The notes: generated by a model from the sequence alone, not told the origin. A stretch of DNA of 10,785 nucleotides from a bacterium (GCA_025362415.1 JANYGM010000290.1:1-10785); one strand, 5' to 3'; shown: positions 1-5,967, numbered from the stretch's first letter. Numbers and translations are program-made.

Positions 1-642
1 CTAGGCAATCCCTTTGGAAACCCTTTTGGTACAGCAGAAACGCCTTTTGGTATGCCAACAGGTATGACTCCCAACATTTTTGAAGAACGTGAAAAACGTG
101 GCTCTGTGCTTGATGTTTTTTCTCGTTTGATGATGGATAGAATCATATTTTTAGGAACAGGAATTGATGATTATATAGCTAATATCGTTACAGCGCAACT
201 TCTTTTCTTAGAATCTGTGGACTCAAAACGTGATATTTTAGTGTATATCAATAGTCCAGGTGGCTCTGTCTATGCTGGTCTTGGCATTTATGATACGATG
301 CAGTTTGTACGTCCAGACGTAGCAACTATATGCACAGGCTTGGCGGCATCTATGGGTGCGGTACTTCTTGCAGGTGGTAAAAAAGGCAAACGTGCTGCAC
401 TAAAACACTCAAGAGTAATGATTCACCAGCCACTTGGTGGCATTGGCGGAAAAGCCTCTGATATTGAAATTACAGCTAATCAAATTTTGGAGCTTCGTGT
501 AGAACTTTATGAGATTTTGGCGCAACACACAGGACAAACAATGGAAAAAATCACAGCGGATTCTGATAGAGATTATTGGATGCGCTCTGAACAAGCAAAA
601 GAATATGGTATGATTGATGAAGTCTTAGAAAGAAAACAATAA
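1..642 (+). CDS. clpP: ATP-dependent Clp protease proteolytic subunit ClpP (5' partial)
   Basis: Serine peptidase subunit (family S14) that forms the tetradecameric barrel degrading proteins unfolded by ClpX or a similar ATPase in the cytoplasm. Counting from the ATG at 52, the triad is Ser100 (in AASMGA), His125 (in MIHQPLGG) and Asp174 (in DSDRDYW). The spacings of 25 and 49 residues equal those of E. coli ClpP (Ser97, His122, Asp171). The substrate-groove motif NSPGGSVYAG lies at 67-76. The frame is open back to base 1, and Bacteroidota ClpPs usually carry residues before the MPTxMTP segment, so I treat the gene as running in from the left rather than starting at 52. The visible extension contains two NPFG motifs plus a TPFG. 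No clpX follows in this window. Identity is near certain; the true start is outside the window. Confidence 0.95.
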   Translation, partial: LGNPFGNPFGTAETPFGMPTGMTPNIFEEREKRGSVLDVFSRLMMDRIIFLGTGIDDYIANIVTAQLLFLESVDSKRDILVYINSPGGSVYAGLGIYDTMQFVRPDVATICTGLAASMGAVLLAGGKKGKRAALKHSRVMIHQPLGGIGGKASDIEITANQILELRVELYEILAQHTGQTMEKITADSDRDYWMRSEQAKEYGMIDEVLERKQ

Positions 643-689
643 TTTTACTCGTGATTTGTGTATTTATTTTATGTTTTGTATTCATTCAA

Positions 690-717
690 AATTTATAATT
701 CACAATTCAAAATTATT
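690..717. repeat. Heptamer array (AATTnnn type) downstream of clpP
   Basis: Four 7-nt units in strict register, each beginning AATT and followed by three variable bases (TAT, CAC, CAA, ATT). The same AATTnnn architecture recurs at 4989-5020 and 5081-5101. It lies in the 240-bp gap between clpP and the next gene, where I see no convincing terminator or promoter. Confidence 0.5.
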
Positions 718-882
718 TAGTTACTTTTAGCTGTTATTCCGTATCAATGTTGTAGATAAAAATATTTTCTATAAAACACTATAAATCAAAAGTTTGGCAC
801 GATATTTTAGGTATATTATTTAGCCTATTATTCATAACAAATACTAAAATTATTTATTCAGAATTCTATCAGATAACTAAAT

Positions 883-1992
883 ATGAGCAATTCAACTAAA
901 ACTTTCAAAAAATTTGTACTAGGTTTGTCATTTGTGGCACTTAGCGCAACTGCTTCCCTAGCACAAGATTACGTGTTTAAGGTGATGGCAAGCAACGGAA
1001 ATGTAGTACAGAAAAATCCCGCAAAGAGACTTTGGGCTGGTAGCCAACTACAAGACAAAGACCTCATCAACGTCCCTGACAAAGGTTATGTTGGGCTGAT
1101 GCACAAAAACGGTCGTACTATTGAGCTAAAACAAGCAGGCGACTACAAAATAAGTGACCTTGCGGGCAAAGTAGGTGGTTCTGCCTCTATCACTTCAAAA
1201 TATGCTAATTATGTAGCTGGCGAGATGTCTAAGGCGGATAAAGTGGATATTAACAAAAATCACCGTAAATATAGCTCTATCACAGGGTCTGTAAAACGTG
1301 ATATTGTTCTTGGAAATGTATTTGCTTATTTTCCTTTGTCTGAAAATGCAGAACAAGTAAAAGAAGCAAATGCAATGTATGATGGGAGTGAGTTTGTATT
1401 GCATTTTTATCCAAACCCAGAAAAAAACGCAGGTGTTGAGAAATTTGATACTTACTTTGTATCTGTTTTGGATATGACCAACAAAGAAGTAGCAAGATTT
1501 GAAACAAAAGAAGAATCAGTTAAAATTGATTTGACAAAATTGAAGTTTAAATATGAGCCAAGTTGGGTAATCAGTGTATCAAAAAATGTTGAAACCTTCA
1601 AAAAAGGTGATGTTACTGCTTATCACGTTGGACTTTTAAGTAAAGATGATGCCCACTACAAATCAGTAGCGCAAGATTTGAAAGAAATTGGAGAAGCAGA
1701 AACGGCACTTGATAAATTGACACAAGCACGAGTTTTTGAAGAACACAAACTTTTACAAGATGCTATCCGTTGCCACGAGCAAGCAATTGCTATGCAACCA
1801 GAAGTAACTACTTTTAAAGTTGCGTATGATGAATTTTTGTTGAGAAATAGAATTCGTTATATTGAAAAAGCAGGCTTTAGTGAAGATATTATGAAAGATG
1901 ATTCAAAAGCATCTGCACTCATAATTGAAGAGAAAAAAGAAGAAGTAAAACCTACCGTTACACCTAAAAAAGGTAAAAAAGGAAGAAAATAA
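883..1992 (+). CDS. Secreted FecR-like / TPR-like protein of unknown function
   Basis: A 369-residue exported protein I cannot name. Residues 1-27 form a signal peptide: Lys-rich start, hydrophobic core at about 11-24, and SLA-Q as a signal peptidase I site. There is no lipobox. Residues 30-95 read like the beta-rich FecR-type module: a tolerated load (RLWAGSQLQDKDLINV), a glycine-flanked strand (GYVGLMHKNGRTIEL), then an AGDYKISDL turn. The middle section (about 140-255) looks like a beta domain. Residues 275-325 are helical and TPR-like, with an AIRCHEQAIAMQP stretch resembling the second helix of a TPR. The tail (345-369) is extremely Lys/Glu-rich and likely disordered. It is followed by a strong terminator, so it is probably monocistronic. 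Envelope or periplasmic location is inferred from the signal peptide; the FecR and TPR assignments are by pattern only. Confidence 0.85.
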   Translation: MSNSTKTFKKFVLGLSFVALSATASLAQDYVFKVMASNGNVVQKNPAKRLWAGSQLQDKDLINVPDKGYVGLMHKNGRTIELKQAGDYKISDLAGKVGGSASITSKYANYVAGEMSKADKVDINKNHRKYSSITGSVKRDIVLGNVFAYFPLSENAEQVKEANAMYDGSEFVLHFYPNPEKNAGVEKFDTYFVSVLDMTNKEVARFETKEESVKIDLTKLKFKYEPSWVISVSKNVETFKKGDVTAYHVGLLSKDDAHYKSVAQDLKEIGEAETALDKLTQARVFEEHKLLQDAIRCHEQAIAMQPEVTTFKVAYDEFLLRNRIRYIEKAGFSEDIMKDDSKASALIIEEKKEEVKPTVTPKKGKKGRK

Positions 1993-2010
1993 TCTTCATA
2001 AATAAAACAA

Positions 2011-2043
2011 AAAACCAACAATATGTACTATTGTTGGTTTTTT
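2011..2043. terminator. Bidirectional intrinsic terminator
   Basis: A perfect 13-bp stem (2011-2023 with 2029-2041) around a TGTAC loop, with T-runs on both sides when read on the respective strands. It lies 19 nt after the stop codon at 1992 and ahead of the convergent glycosyltransferase gene, so it could stop transcription from either direction. The stem is AT-rich apart from its CCAAC segment. Confidence 0.85.
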
Positions 2044-2053
2044 TATTCATTAA

Positions 2054-2199
2054 AGTTGTTTAGTTGGCTATAATTTGATATGTTTTGCACGCTGATAACA
2101 CGGATTTTACGGATAAACACTGATTTTTATCTGTAAAAATCAGTCTAATCTGTGTCATCTGCGTGCCTTGTGGAAGTATTACAAAGCAACTAAACAACT
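2054..2199. repeat. 146-bp nested palindromic intergenic element
   Basis: Three nested levels of inverted symmetry are visible. Outer arms AGTTGTTTAGTTG (2054-2066) and CAACTAAACAACT (2187-2199) are perfect over 13 bp. Middle arms, from GCACGC at 2087 and ending with GCGTGC at 2166, are imperfect, pairing ACACGGATT with AATCTGTGT. The inner hairpin is a perfect 11-bp stem (2119-2129 with 2134-2144) around a TCTG loop. The middle section resembles, from memory, dispersed 'ATCTGTGTCATCTGCGTG' repeats of many bacterial genomes. No target-site duplication is evident. It sits between a terminator and the end of a convergent gene, so it encodes no protein. Confidence 0.75.
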
Positions 2200-2259
2200 C
2201 TCATAATAATTTTTATGCCGAAATTCAAACTATAAACTAAAATTGCATTACTTATGAAT

Positions 2260-3258
2260 TTAGCTTTTCATAAATAATGCTAAAGTTTCTTTCAAAAAAC
2301 CTATTCCATACGCTGATAATTGAATAAAAACAGCAAAAATACTCAAAAAAGCAACTTTCAAATTTTTGGTTTTCCTTAGGGCATCAAAAAATATTACTGC
2401 AAAATAAAAAAGAATAGTAAAAAAATGTATCAAGCATAATTTTGCTGAAAAAATCAAAAGAAAAGGCGACAAACACAAATAAAGTACAAAAACAGCAGGA
2501 AATAAATGTACTAACTTTAATTCGTCAGGGAAAAATTTGCGTATATTGATGCGTCCACGCCCAAAAAAATGTAATTGCTTATAGAATTGTGAAAAATCAG
2601 TACGTCTTTTATGATAGACAAACGCTTCTGCAATTAGCCCAGTCTTAAAACCTGCTTTTTCAATACGAATACTAAACTCAATATCTTCTCCCATTCTCGT
2701 GATTTTGTAGCCTTTGGTAGTTTCCCAAACTTTGCGTGAAATACCCATATTAAAGCTACGAGGGCGGAATTTTTCTGCAGAATTTTTATTTCCTCTAATG
2801 CCTCCAGTAGAAAAAAGAGAAGTCATAGCATAACTAATGGCTTTTTGCACAGGCGTAAAACTTTCGTGAGCAGCATCAGGACCTCCAAAAGCATCTAAAT
2901 AATTGATTTGTAGAAAGTCATAGACTGTTTGTAAATAATTGGAAGGAATAATGCAATCAGAATCAAAAACAATAAAATAATCACCTGTAGCTTTCTCAAA
3001 ACCAACATTACGAGAAAATCCTTGACCAGTATTTTCCTTGTAAAAATATTTTATATCTAAGTTATTATTGGGTTGCGTTTGGTATTTTTGGCAAATAATA
3101 TCTGCTTTGTTGGTAGAGCCATCTTCAATAATAATCACCTCAAAACGAATGTTTTTAGCATCATTTTTAGCATCAAATTTCTGCAAAGTAAGGCTTTGCA
3201 AAAGTTCGTCTAACTCGTCTGGGCGGTTGAAAATGGGAATAATAATAGAAAAAAACAT
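2260..3258 (-). CDS. Family 2 glycosyltransferase with C-terminal membrane segments
   Basis: A GT-A fold, inverting GT2 enzyme expected to transfer a sugar from a nucleotide-sugar donor during cell-surface polysaccharide or glycolipid synthesis; donor and acceptor cannot be read from sequence. Residues 1-47 give the canonical opening (FFSIIIPIFNRPDELDELLQ, then VIIIEDGS with EDG at 45-47). The metal-binding DxD is DSD at 99-101, GGPDAA follows at 125-130, and the catalytic acid region is MGEDIEFSIRI with GED at 190-192. HKRRTDF (216-222) occupies the place of the QxxRW-type acceptor motif. Residues about 250-325 hold two or three hydrophobic helices, so the enzyme is probably anchored with its active site in the cytoplasm. 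Start: ATG at 3258, just inside the canonical FFSIIIPIF. It is last of a four-gene minus-strand run; the 141-bp upstream gap is filled by a repeat array and shows no promoter. Confidence 0.92.
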   Translation of the reverse strand: MFFSIIIPIFNRPDELDELLQSLTLQKFDAKNDAKNIRFEVIIIEDGSTNKADIICQKYQTQPNNNLDIKYFYKENTGQGFSRNVGFEKATGDYFIVFDSDCIIPSNYLQTVYDFLQINYLDAFGGPDAAHESFTPVQKAISYAMTSLFSTGGIRGNKNSAEKFRPRSFNMGISRKVWETTKGYKITRMGEDIEFSIRIEKAGFKTGLIAEAFVYHKRRTDFSQFYKQLHFFGRGRINIRKFFPDELKLVHLFPAVFVLYLCLSPFLLIFSAKLCLIHFFTILFYFAVIFFDALRKTKNLKVAFLSIFAVFIQLSAYGIGFLKETLALFMKS

Positions 3259-3266
3259 CTTTTTTT

Positions 3267-3394
3267 AGTGAGTAGTGAAATAGTGAGTAGTGAAATAGTG
3301 AGTAGTGAAATAGTGTATAGTGTTTTTTGTCGTAAATAATGTATTCCACTATTCACTACACACTATTTCACTATTTCACTATTCACTACACACT
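3267..3394. repeat. Palindromic 7/8-mer array
   Basis: The left arm (3267-3322) has three exact tandem copies of a 15-bp unit AGTGAGTAGTGAAAT, which is AGTGAGT plus AGTGAAAT, then a degenerate AGTGTATAGTG. The right arm (3347-3394) is built of CACTATT, CACTACA and CACTATTT units, the reverse complement of the left type. A 24-nt non-repetitive spacer separates the arms. On the minus strand this would form a long hairpin between the permease stop and the glycosyltransferase start. It fills almost the whole gap. Confidence 0.85.
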
Positions 3395-3399
3395 AAAAA

Positions 3400-4224
3400 T
3401 TAAATATCTCTACTTTTCAGCCAAAAATACGCTATTGCGCCAAAAAGCAGGCTATAACCTAGTGCGGGTAGGCATTGCACAAGTGTAATATCTGCATCAA
3501 AATTGAGGATAACACCATATTTTTTGAAAGGCGGATTAGTCAGGTCAAGAGGGGTATTGAAAGGAAATTTGTTTAAAGCCCAATGGTCTTCTTCTTGTAA
3601 ATATTTTCCTACGCCTTTCTCTATGCCTTCAGACTTGAATTTAATCACCCAATACCACTCAAAAAACGAGTAAAAAAGGACAATAATCATACTAAGCCCA
3701 GAGCGTTTGAGGAACATTGTAACCATAAATGCAAACATCAGATAAACAAAAACCTCTAACAAATAAGTAGGAATATAAGAAATGTATTTAAAAAAATATT
3801 CATAATCACTTGATTTAGAGCTAACTAACCCAAATGTACCTGCTATCAAAAATACTATTCCTGCGGCAACTGTACTCAAAAAAAGAGCTAGTAAAATCTT
3901 GCTTAAAATCCATTCTTCTTTGCTCAATCCATCAATAATGCCTTGTCTAATTGTTTTGTATGAAAATTCGTTACTAACTAAAATAATCATTAGAAACCCA
4001 ATCAGAAACCGTAAAAATAATGCAAAATAGGTAGTGTTGTACCACACATCAGGGAAACTATAAATAGTGAAAGCGGTAAATCCTACTTTTCCTTCCATTT
4101 GGTTAGTAAATCCATAGAGTATCCACATTAGCAAAGTAAGCGCAACCGCATAAAGTGAAAAAATCACCCAAAAAGTGCGGTAATTACGTATTTTAAGCAG
4201 TTCTATGGTAAGAAGGCGTATCAT
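3400..4224 (-). CDS. ABC-2-type transporter permease subunit
   Basis: A 274-residue integral membrane protein, likely the membrane half of an ABC exporter. Hydrophobic segments lie at about 17-37, 66-84, 108-130, 150-172, 178-195 and 249-268, giving six spans. The cytoplasmic stretch NEFSYKTIRQGIIDGLSKEEWILSK (85-109) matches the conserved ABC-2 coupling segment after the second helix, as in Bacteroidota YhaP/NatB-like permeases. I start at the ATG at 4222-4224 (MIRLLTIELLKIRN, typical of the family). The frame can extend to an ATG at 4275, but the extra 17 residues are translated from the heptamer array at 4228-4286 and look spurious. No ATP-binding subunit is adjacent in this window, so the partner and substrate are unknown. 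The upstream neighbour ends at 4290. Confidence 0.85.
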   Translation of the reverse strand: MIRLLTIELLKIRNYRTFWVIFSLYAVALTLLMWILYGFTNQMEGKVGFTAFTIYSFPDVWYNTTYFALFLRFLIGFLMIILVSNEFSYKTIRQGIIDGLSKEEWILSKILLALFLSTVAAGIVFLIAGTFGLVSSKSSDYEYFFKYISYIPTYLLEVFVYLMFAFMVTMFLKRSGLSMIIVLFYSFFEWYWVIKFKSEGIEKGVGKYLQEEDHWALNKFPFNTPLDLTNPPFKKYGVILNFDADITLVQCLPALGYSLLFGAIAYFWLKSRDI

Positions 4225-4227
4225 TTT

Positions 4228-4286
4228 GAGTTGTGAGTTGTGAGTTATGAATTGTGAGTTAATACAAAAACTCACAATTCACAATT
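4228..4286. repeat. Inverted heptamer array between ktrA-like gene and permease
   Basis: Five 7-nt units in register (4228-4262): GAGTTGT twice, then GAGTTAT, GAATTGT and GAGTTAA. An 8-nt spacer TACAAAAA follows, then the opposite-orientation array CTCACAATTCACAATT (4271-4286). It can fold as a hairpin in the transcript immediately before the permease start codon and begins 4 nt after the upstream stop codon. Confidence 0.8.
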
Positions 4287-4289
4287 ATA

Positions 4290-4982
4290 TTATTTATTCA
4301 TACTTGTAAATTTCTCAACATCTTGTACTTTTCCAAGAATAATGATAGTATCACTTTCGTATAAAATAGTGTCAGGTGTGGGAATTCCTATGATATGTTC
4401 TACTATTTTAACCTCTCCGTTTACTTCTTCTTCATAAGCACGTTTTACGGTAATAAGATTCAAATTGTATTTTTCCCTTAATTGAATTTCTCTAACAGGT
4501 TTGTTGGCTGCTTTTCGTGGCACGTCTATTTCCACAATTTCATAATTATCTGGAAGTTGGAGAAATGCACCCACACTAGGATTAAGTAGGTTTTCAGCCA
4601 CAGTTTTGGCAACTTCATCTTCAGGAGATAAAATCTCTTCTATTCCCATTTTCTCCAAAATGCGCCTTTGTTGTGCATTGGCGGCTCGTGCTATGATGCG
4701 TTTTACTTTCAAATCCAGTAGCATTACTGTTGTTAGTAATAGTGCTTCAAAATCCTCTCCAATAGCCACCACCACAGCGTCCATATCTTCAATATTTTGT
4801 GCTTTAAGGGCTTTTTGGTCAGTAGCATCAAGGACAACAGCATACGCTACATCATCTTTGAGGTCATCTACGTGGTCTGGGTCGTTATCAATAGCTAAAA
4901 CCTCTGCACCTCTACGTGCTAATGTGCGTGCAATAGAACGTCCAAATTGCCCCAAACCAATTACTGCAAACTTACTTACCAT
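4290..4982 (-). CDS. ktrA: KtrA/TrkA-type RCK regulator of potassium uptake
   Basis: A 230-residue cytoplasmic regulator that assembles as a ring on a KtrB/TrkH-type K+ channel and gates it according to bound nucleotide. Residues 3-120 are the RCK-N Rossmann domain: FAVIGLGQFG with the glycine motif at 9-14, then Asp32 at the end of beta 2 (LAIDNDPD), which reads the nucleotide ribose. VVVAIGED (70-77) and RIIARAANAQQRRILEKMGIEEILSPE (95-121) follow, closely paralleling B. subtilis KtrA including the PE pair. Residues about 141-225 are the RCK-C domain (LPDNYEIVEIDVP ... DTIIILGKVQDVEKF). Length equals a single-RCK KtrA, about half of two-repeat E. coli TrkA. No channel gene is adjacent here. 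It lies 110 bp downstream of udk on the same strand and may be co-transcribed. The symbol is by family resemblance. Confidence 0.9.
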   Translation of the reverse strand: MVSKFAVIGLGQFGRSIARTLARRGAEVLAIDNDPDHVDDLKDDVAYAVVLDATDQKALKAQNIEDMDAVVVAIGEDFEALLLTTVMLLDLKVKRIIARAANAQQRRILEKMGIEEILSPEDEVAKTVAENLLNPSVGAFLQLPDNYEIVEIDVPRKAANKPVREIQLREKYNLNLITVKRAYEEEVNGEVKIVEHIIGIPTPDTILYESDTIIILGKVQDVEKFTSMNK

Positions 4983-4988
4983 ACAAGT

Positions 4989-5020
4989 AATTGTGAATTT
5001 TTAATTGTGAATTGTGAATG
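4989..5020. repeat. Heptamer array upstream of ktrA-like gene
   Basis: Units AATTGTG and AATTTTT in strict 7-nt register: AATTGTG at 4989, AATTTTT at 4996, AATTGTG at 5003 and 5010, then a partial AATG. It begins 6 nt upstream of the start codon at 4982 (minus strand), so it lies in the 5' leader of the regulator's mRNA. Confidence 0.7.
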
Positions 5021-5080
5021 AATACAAAGTATTATTACACAATTTGTTATGTATTATTTCTTGTTGTAACTTACGTAAAA

Positions 5081-5101
5081 AATTCGTAATTTTTAATTCG
5101 T
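5081..5101. repeat. Heptamer array overlapping the 3' end of udk
   Basis: AATTCGT (5081), AATTTTT (5088) and AATTCGT (5095) in 7-nt register, the same plan as 4989-5009 with CGT in place of GTG. It covers the udk stop codon (5093-5095) and its last two codons (Thr-Asn). Confidence 0.65.
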
Positions 5102-5737
5102 AATAGTTTGTGTAGTTGTTTTAGGTACTTTCCCTTTGAGATAAGCAACAAGGACTTCCAAAGATTTATTAAAATTGGTATTATTGGGTACAATAATATC
5201 CGCATCTTGTTTAAAGGGTTTGATATATTTGGCGTAAGTGGGCGCAACGTGCTTTTCGTAGCGGTAAAGTACATCTTCTAGGTCGTAGCCACGTTCTTCT
5301 TTATCTCTAATAATGCGTCTTTTGAGTTTGATATGCTCTTGTGCATCAATAAAAACTTTTAGGTCTAAAAGTTGTGATATTTCAGGGAAATAAAAGACAA
5401 AAATACCTTCTACCACAATAATAGGTGAGGGATTAAACACCAAATTGCGTGCCTGCACATTTGCATTATTAAAAGTATATTCTTCTTTTTGCACAGGCTC
5501 GCCTCTGCCCAAAGAAGCTATATCTAGGGCATATTGCTGAAAATCAATAGATTGAGGCGTATCAAAATTAGAGATACCATTCTCATCTACAGGCTGTTGC
5601 TCACGAGGCTTGTAGTAATTATCTTGCGAAATTAGGCAAATTTCGTCTTGCGAGAAAGCTCCTAAAAGACTTTTCAAAAAAAGTGTTTTTCCAGAGGCAC
5701 TTCCGCCTGTAATGCCGACTATGTAGGGTTTTATCAT
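5093..5737 (-). CDS. udk: Uridine kinase
   Basis: Phosphorylates uridine (and usually cytidine) to the monophosphate in pyrimidine salvage; cytoplasmic, P-loop kinase of the uridine kinase/phosphoribulokinase family. Seen: Walker A GGSASGKT at 11-18; QDNYY at 38-42, carrying the conserved Asp-Tyr segment at the nucleoside site; FDTPQSID at 58-65; VVEGIF at 108-113, the strand ending in the conserved Glu; and the Arg-rich lid IKLKRRIIRDKEERG at 136-150. At 214 residues it is of normal family length. The start is confirmed by the typical beginning MIKPYIVGITGG. The last residues (about TTTQTITN) leave the family pattern and are partly encoded by the heptamer array at 5081-5101. A -7 promoter element lies only 9-16 nt upstream of the start codon, suggesting a very short leader. 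Confidence 0.95.
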   Translation of the reverse strand: MIKPYIVGITGGSASGKTLFLKSLLGAFSQDEICLISQDNYYKPREQQPVDENGISNFDTPQSIDFQQYALDIASLGRGEPVQKEEYTFNNANVQARNLVFNPSPIIVVEGIFVFYFPEISQLLDLKVFIDAQEHIKLKRRIIRDKEERGYDLEDVLYRYEKHVAPTYAKYIKPFKQDADIIVPNNTNFNKSLEVLVAYLKGKVPKTTTQTITN

Positions 5738-5745
5738 AACGGACG

Positions 5746-5753
5746 CAAATATA
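5746..5753 (-). promoter_or_regulatory. Putative -7 element of the udk promoter
   Basis: On the minus strand this reads TATATTTG, an exact match to the Bacteroidota TAnnTTTG. Its last base is 9 nt before the udk ATG, so transcription would start within a few bases of the start codon. I see no good TTTG at the -33 position, only T-rich sequence around 5765-5785. Confidence 0.5.
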
Positions 5754-5816
5754 AAAAATATTTCTCTACTTTAAAAAGAAAATTGAAATAAGTTTTAGGC
5801 TATTTTGTTACCGTAC

Positions 5817-5880
5817 ACTCTTTTTTATTAGTGGTCTGTACCGTAGTGGAACGAAGGTCTGACCACTAATAAAAAAGAGT
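5817..5880. repeat. Perfect 20-bp hairpin with 24-nt loop (first of pair)
   Basis: The stem 5817-5836 pairs perfectly with 5861-5880. The loop is 5837-5860. The stem is AT-rich with a six-T/six-A run and closes on GGTC/GACC. The 24-nt loop is the reverse complement of the loop of the neighbouring hairpin at 21 of 24 positions. Confidence 0.9.
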
Positions 5881-5888
5881 AAGTTCGT

Positions 5889-5950
5889 TTTAAAAAAAAT
5901 TATGGTCAGACCTTCATTGCATTACGGTACAGACCATAATTTTTTTTAAA
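5889..5950. repeat. Perfect 19-bp hairpin with 24-nt loop (second of pair)
   Basis: The stem 5889-5907 pairs perfectly with 5932-5950, including an eight-A/eight-T run, and closes on GGTC/GACC like the first hairpin. The loop 5908-5931 is again exactly 24 nt. Apart from the four closing bases the stem is unrelated in sequence to the first one. Confidence 0.9.
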
Positions 5951-5967
5951 CTGTGTACGGTAGCAAA

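Larger units (their letters stand above)
5805..5967. mobile_element. MITE-like element with inverted ends and two internal hairpins
   Basis: Ends are TTGTTACCGTACAC (5805-5818) and GTGTACGGTAGCAAA (5953-5967), inverted copies with one mismatch in the overlap. The element is flanked by the direct repeat TTAGGCTATT (5795-5804 and 5968-5977), which looks like a 10-bp target-site duplication; one or two bases could belong to either. Inside are two perfect hairpins (5817-5880, 5889-5950). There is no coding capacity, so any mobility would depend on a transposase elsewhere. Alternative: a non-mobile structured intergenic repeat whose flanking repeat is coincidental. Internal symmetry is certain; mobility is inferred. 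Confidence 0.65.

Noticed and set aside
793..823. Promoter for the gene at 883 (TTTG at 793 with an A/T-rich -7 region).
   Set aside because: The spacing and the -7 sequence fit TAnnTTTG poorly, so I could not fix a promoter in this gap.
2252..2273. TTATGAA/TTCATAA hairpin at the end of the glycosyltransferase gene as a terminator.
   Set aside because: The stem is only 7 A/T-rich base pairs, partly inside the coding region, with no T-run; the strong bidirectional terminator at 2011-2043 is the better candidate.
4606..5004. 132-residue plus-strand open frame, Ser/Ala-rich.
   Set aside because: It is antisense to the KtrA-like gene and its composition mirrors the codons of that gene; no promoter and no recognisable domain.
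3267..5101. The repeat arrays as a CRISPR array.
   Set aside because: Units are 7-15 bp, contiguous, without unique spacers of constant length, and no cas gene is present.
5071..5274. 67-residue minus-strand open frame overlapping udk.
   Set aside because: It lies in another frame inside the well-supported uridine kinase gene and shows no domain; its ends are repeat sequence.
2260..5737. The four minus-strand genes as one tightly coupled operon.
   Set aside because: Gaps of about 65-141 bp filled with hairpin-forming arrays and unrelated functions argue against tight coupling; read-through is possible but not shown.
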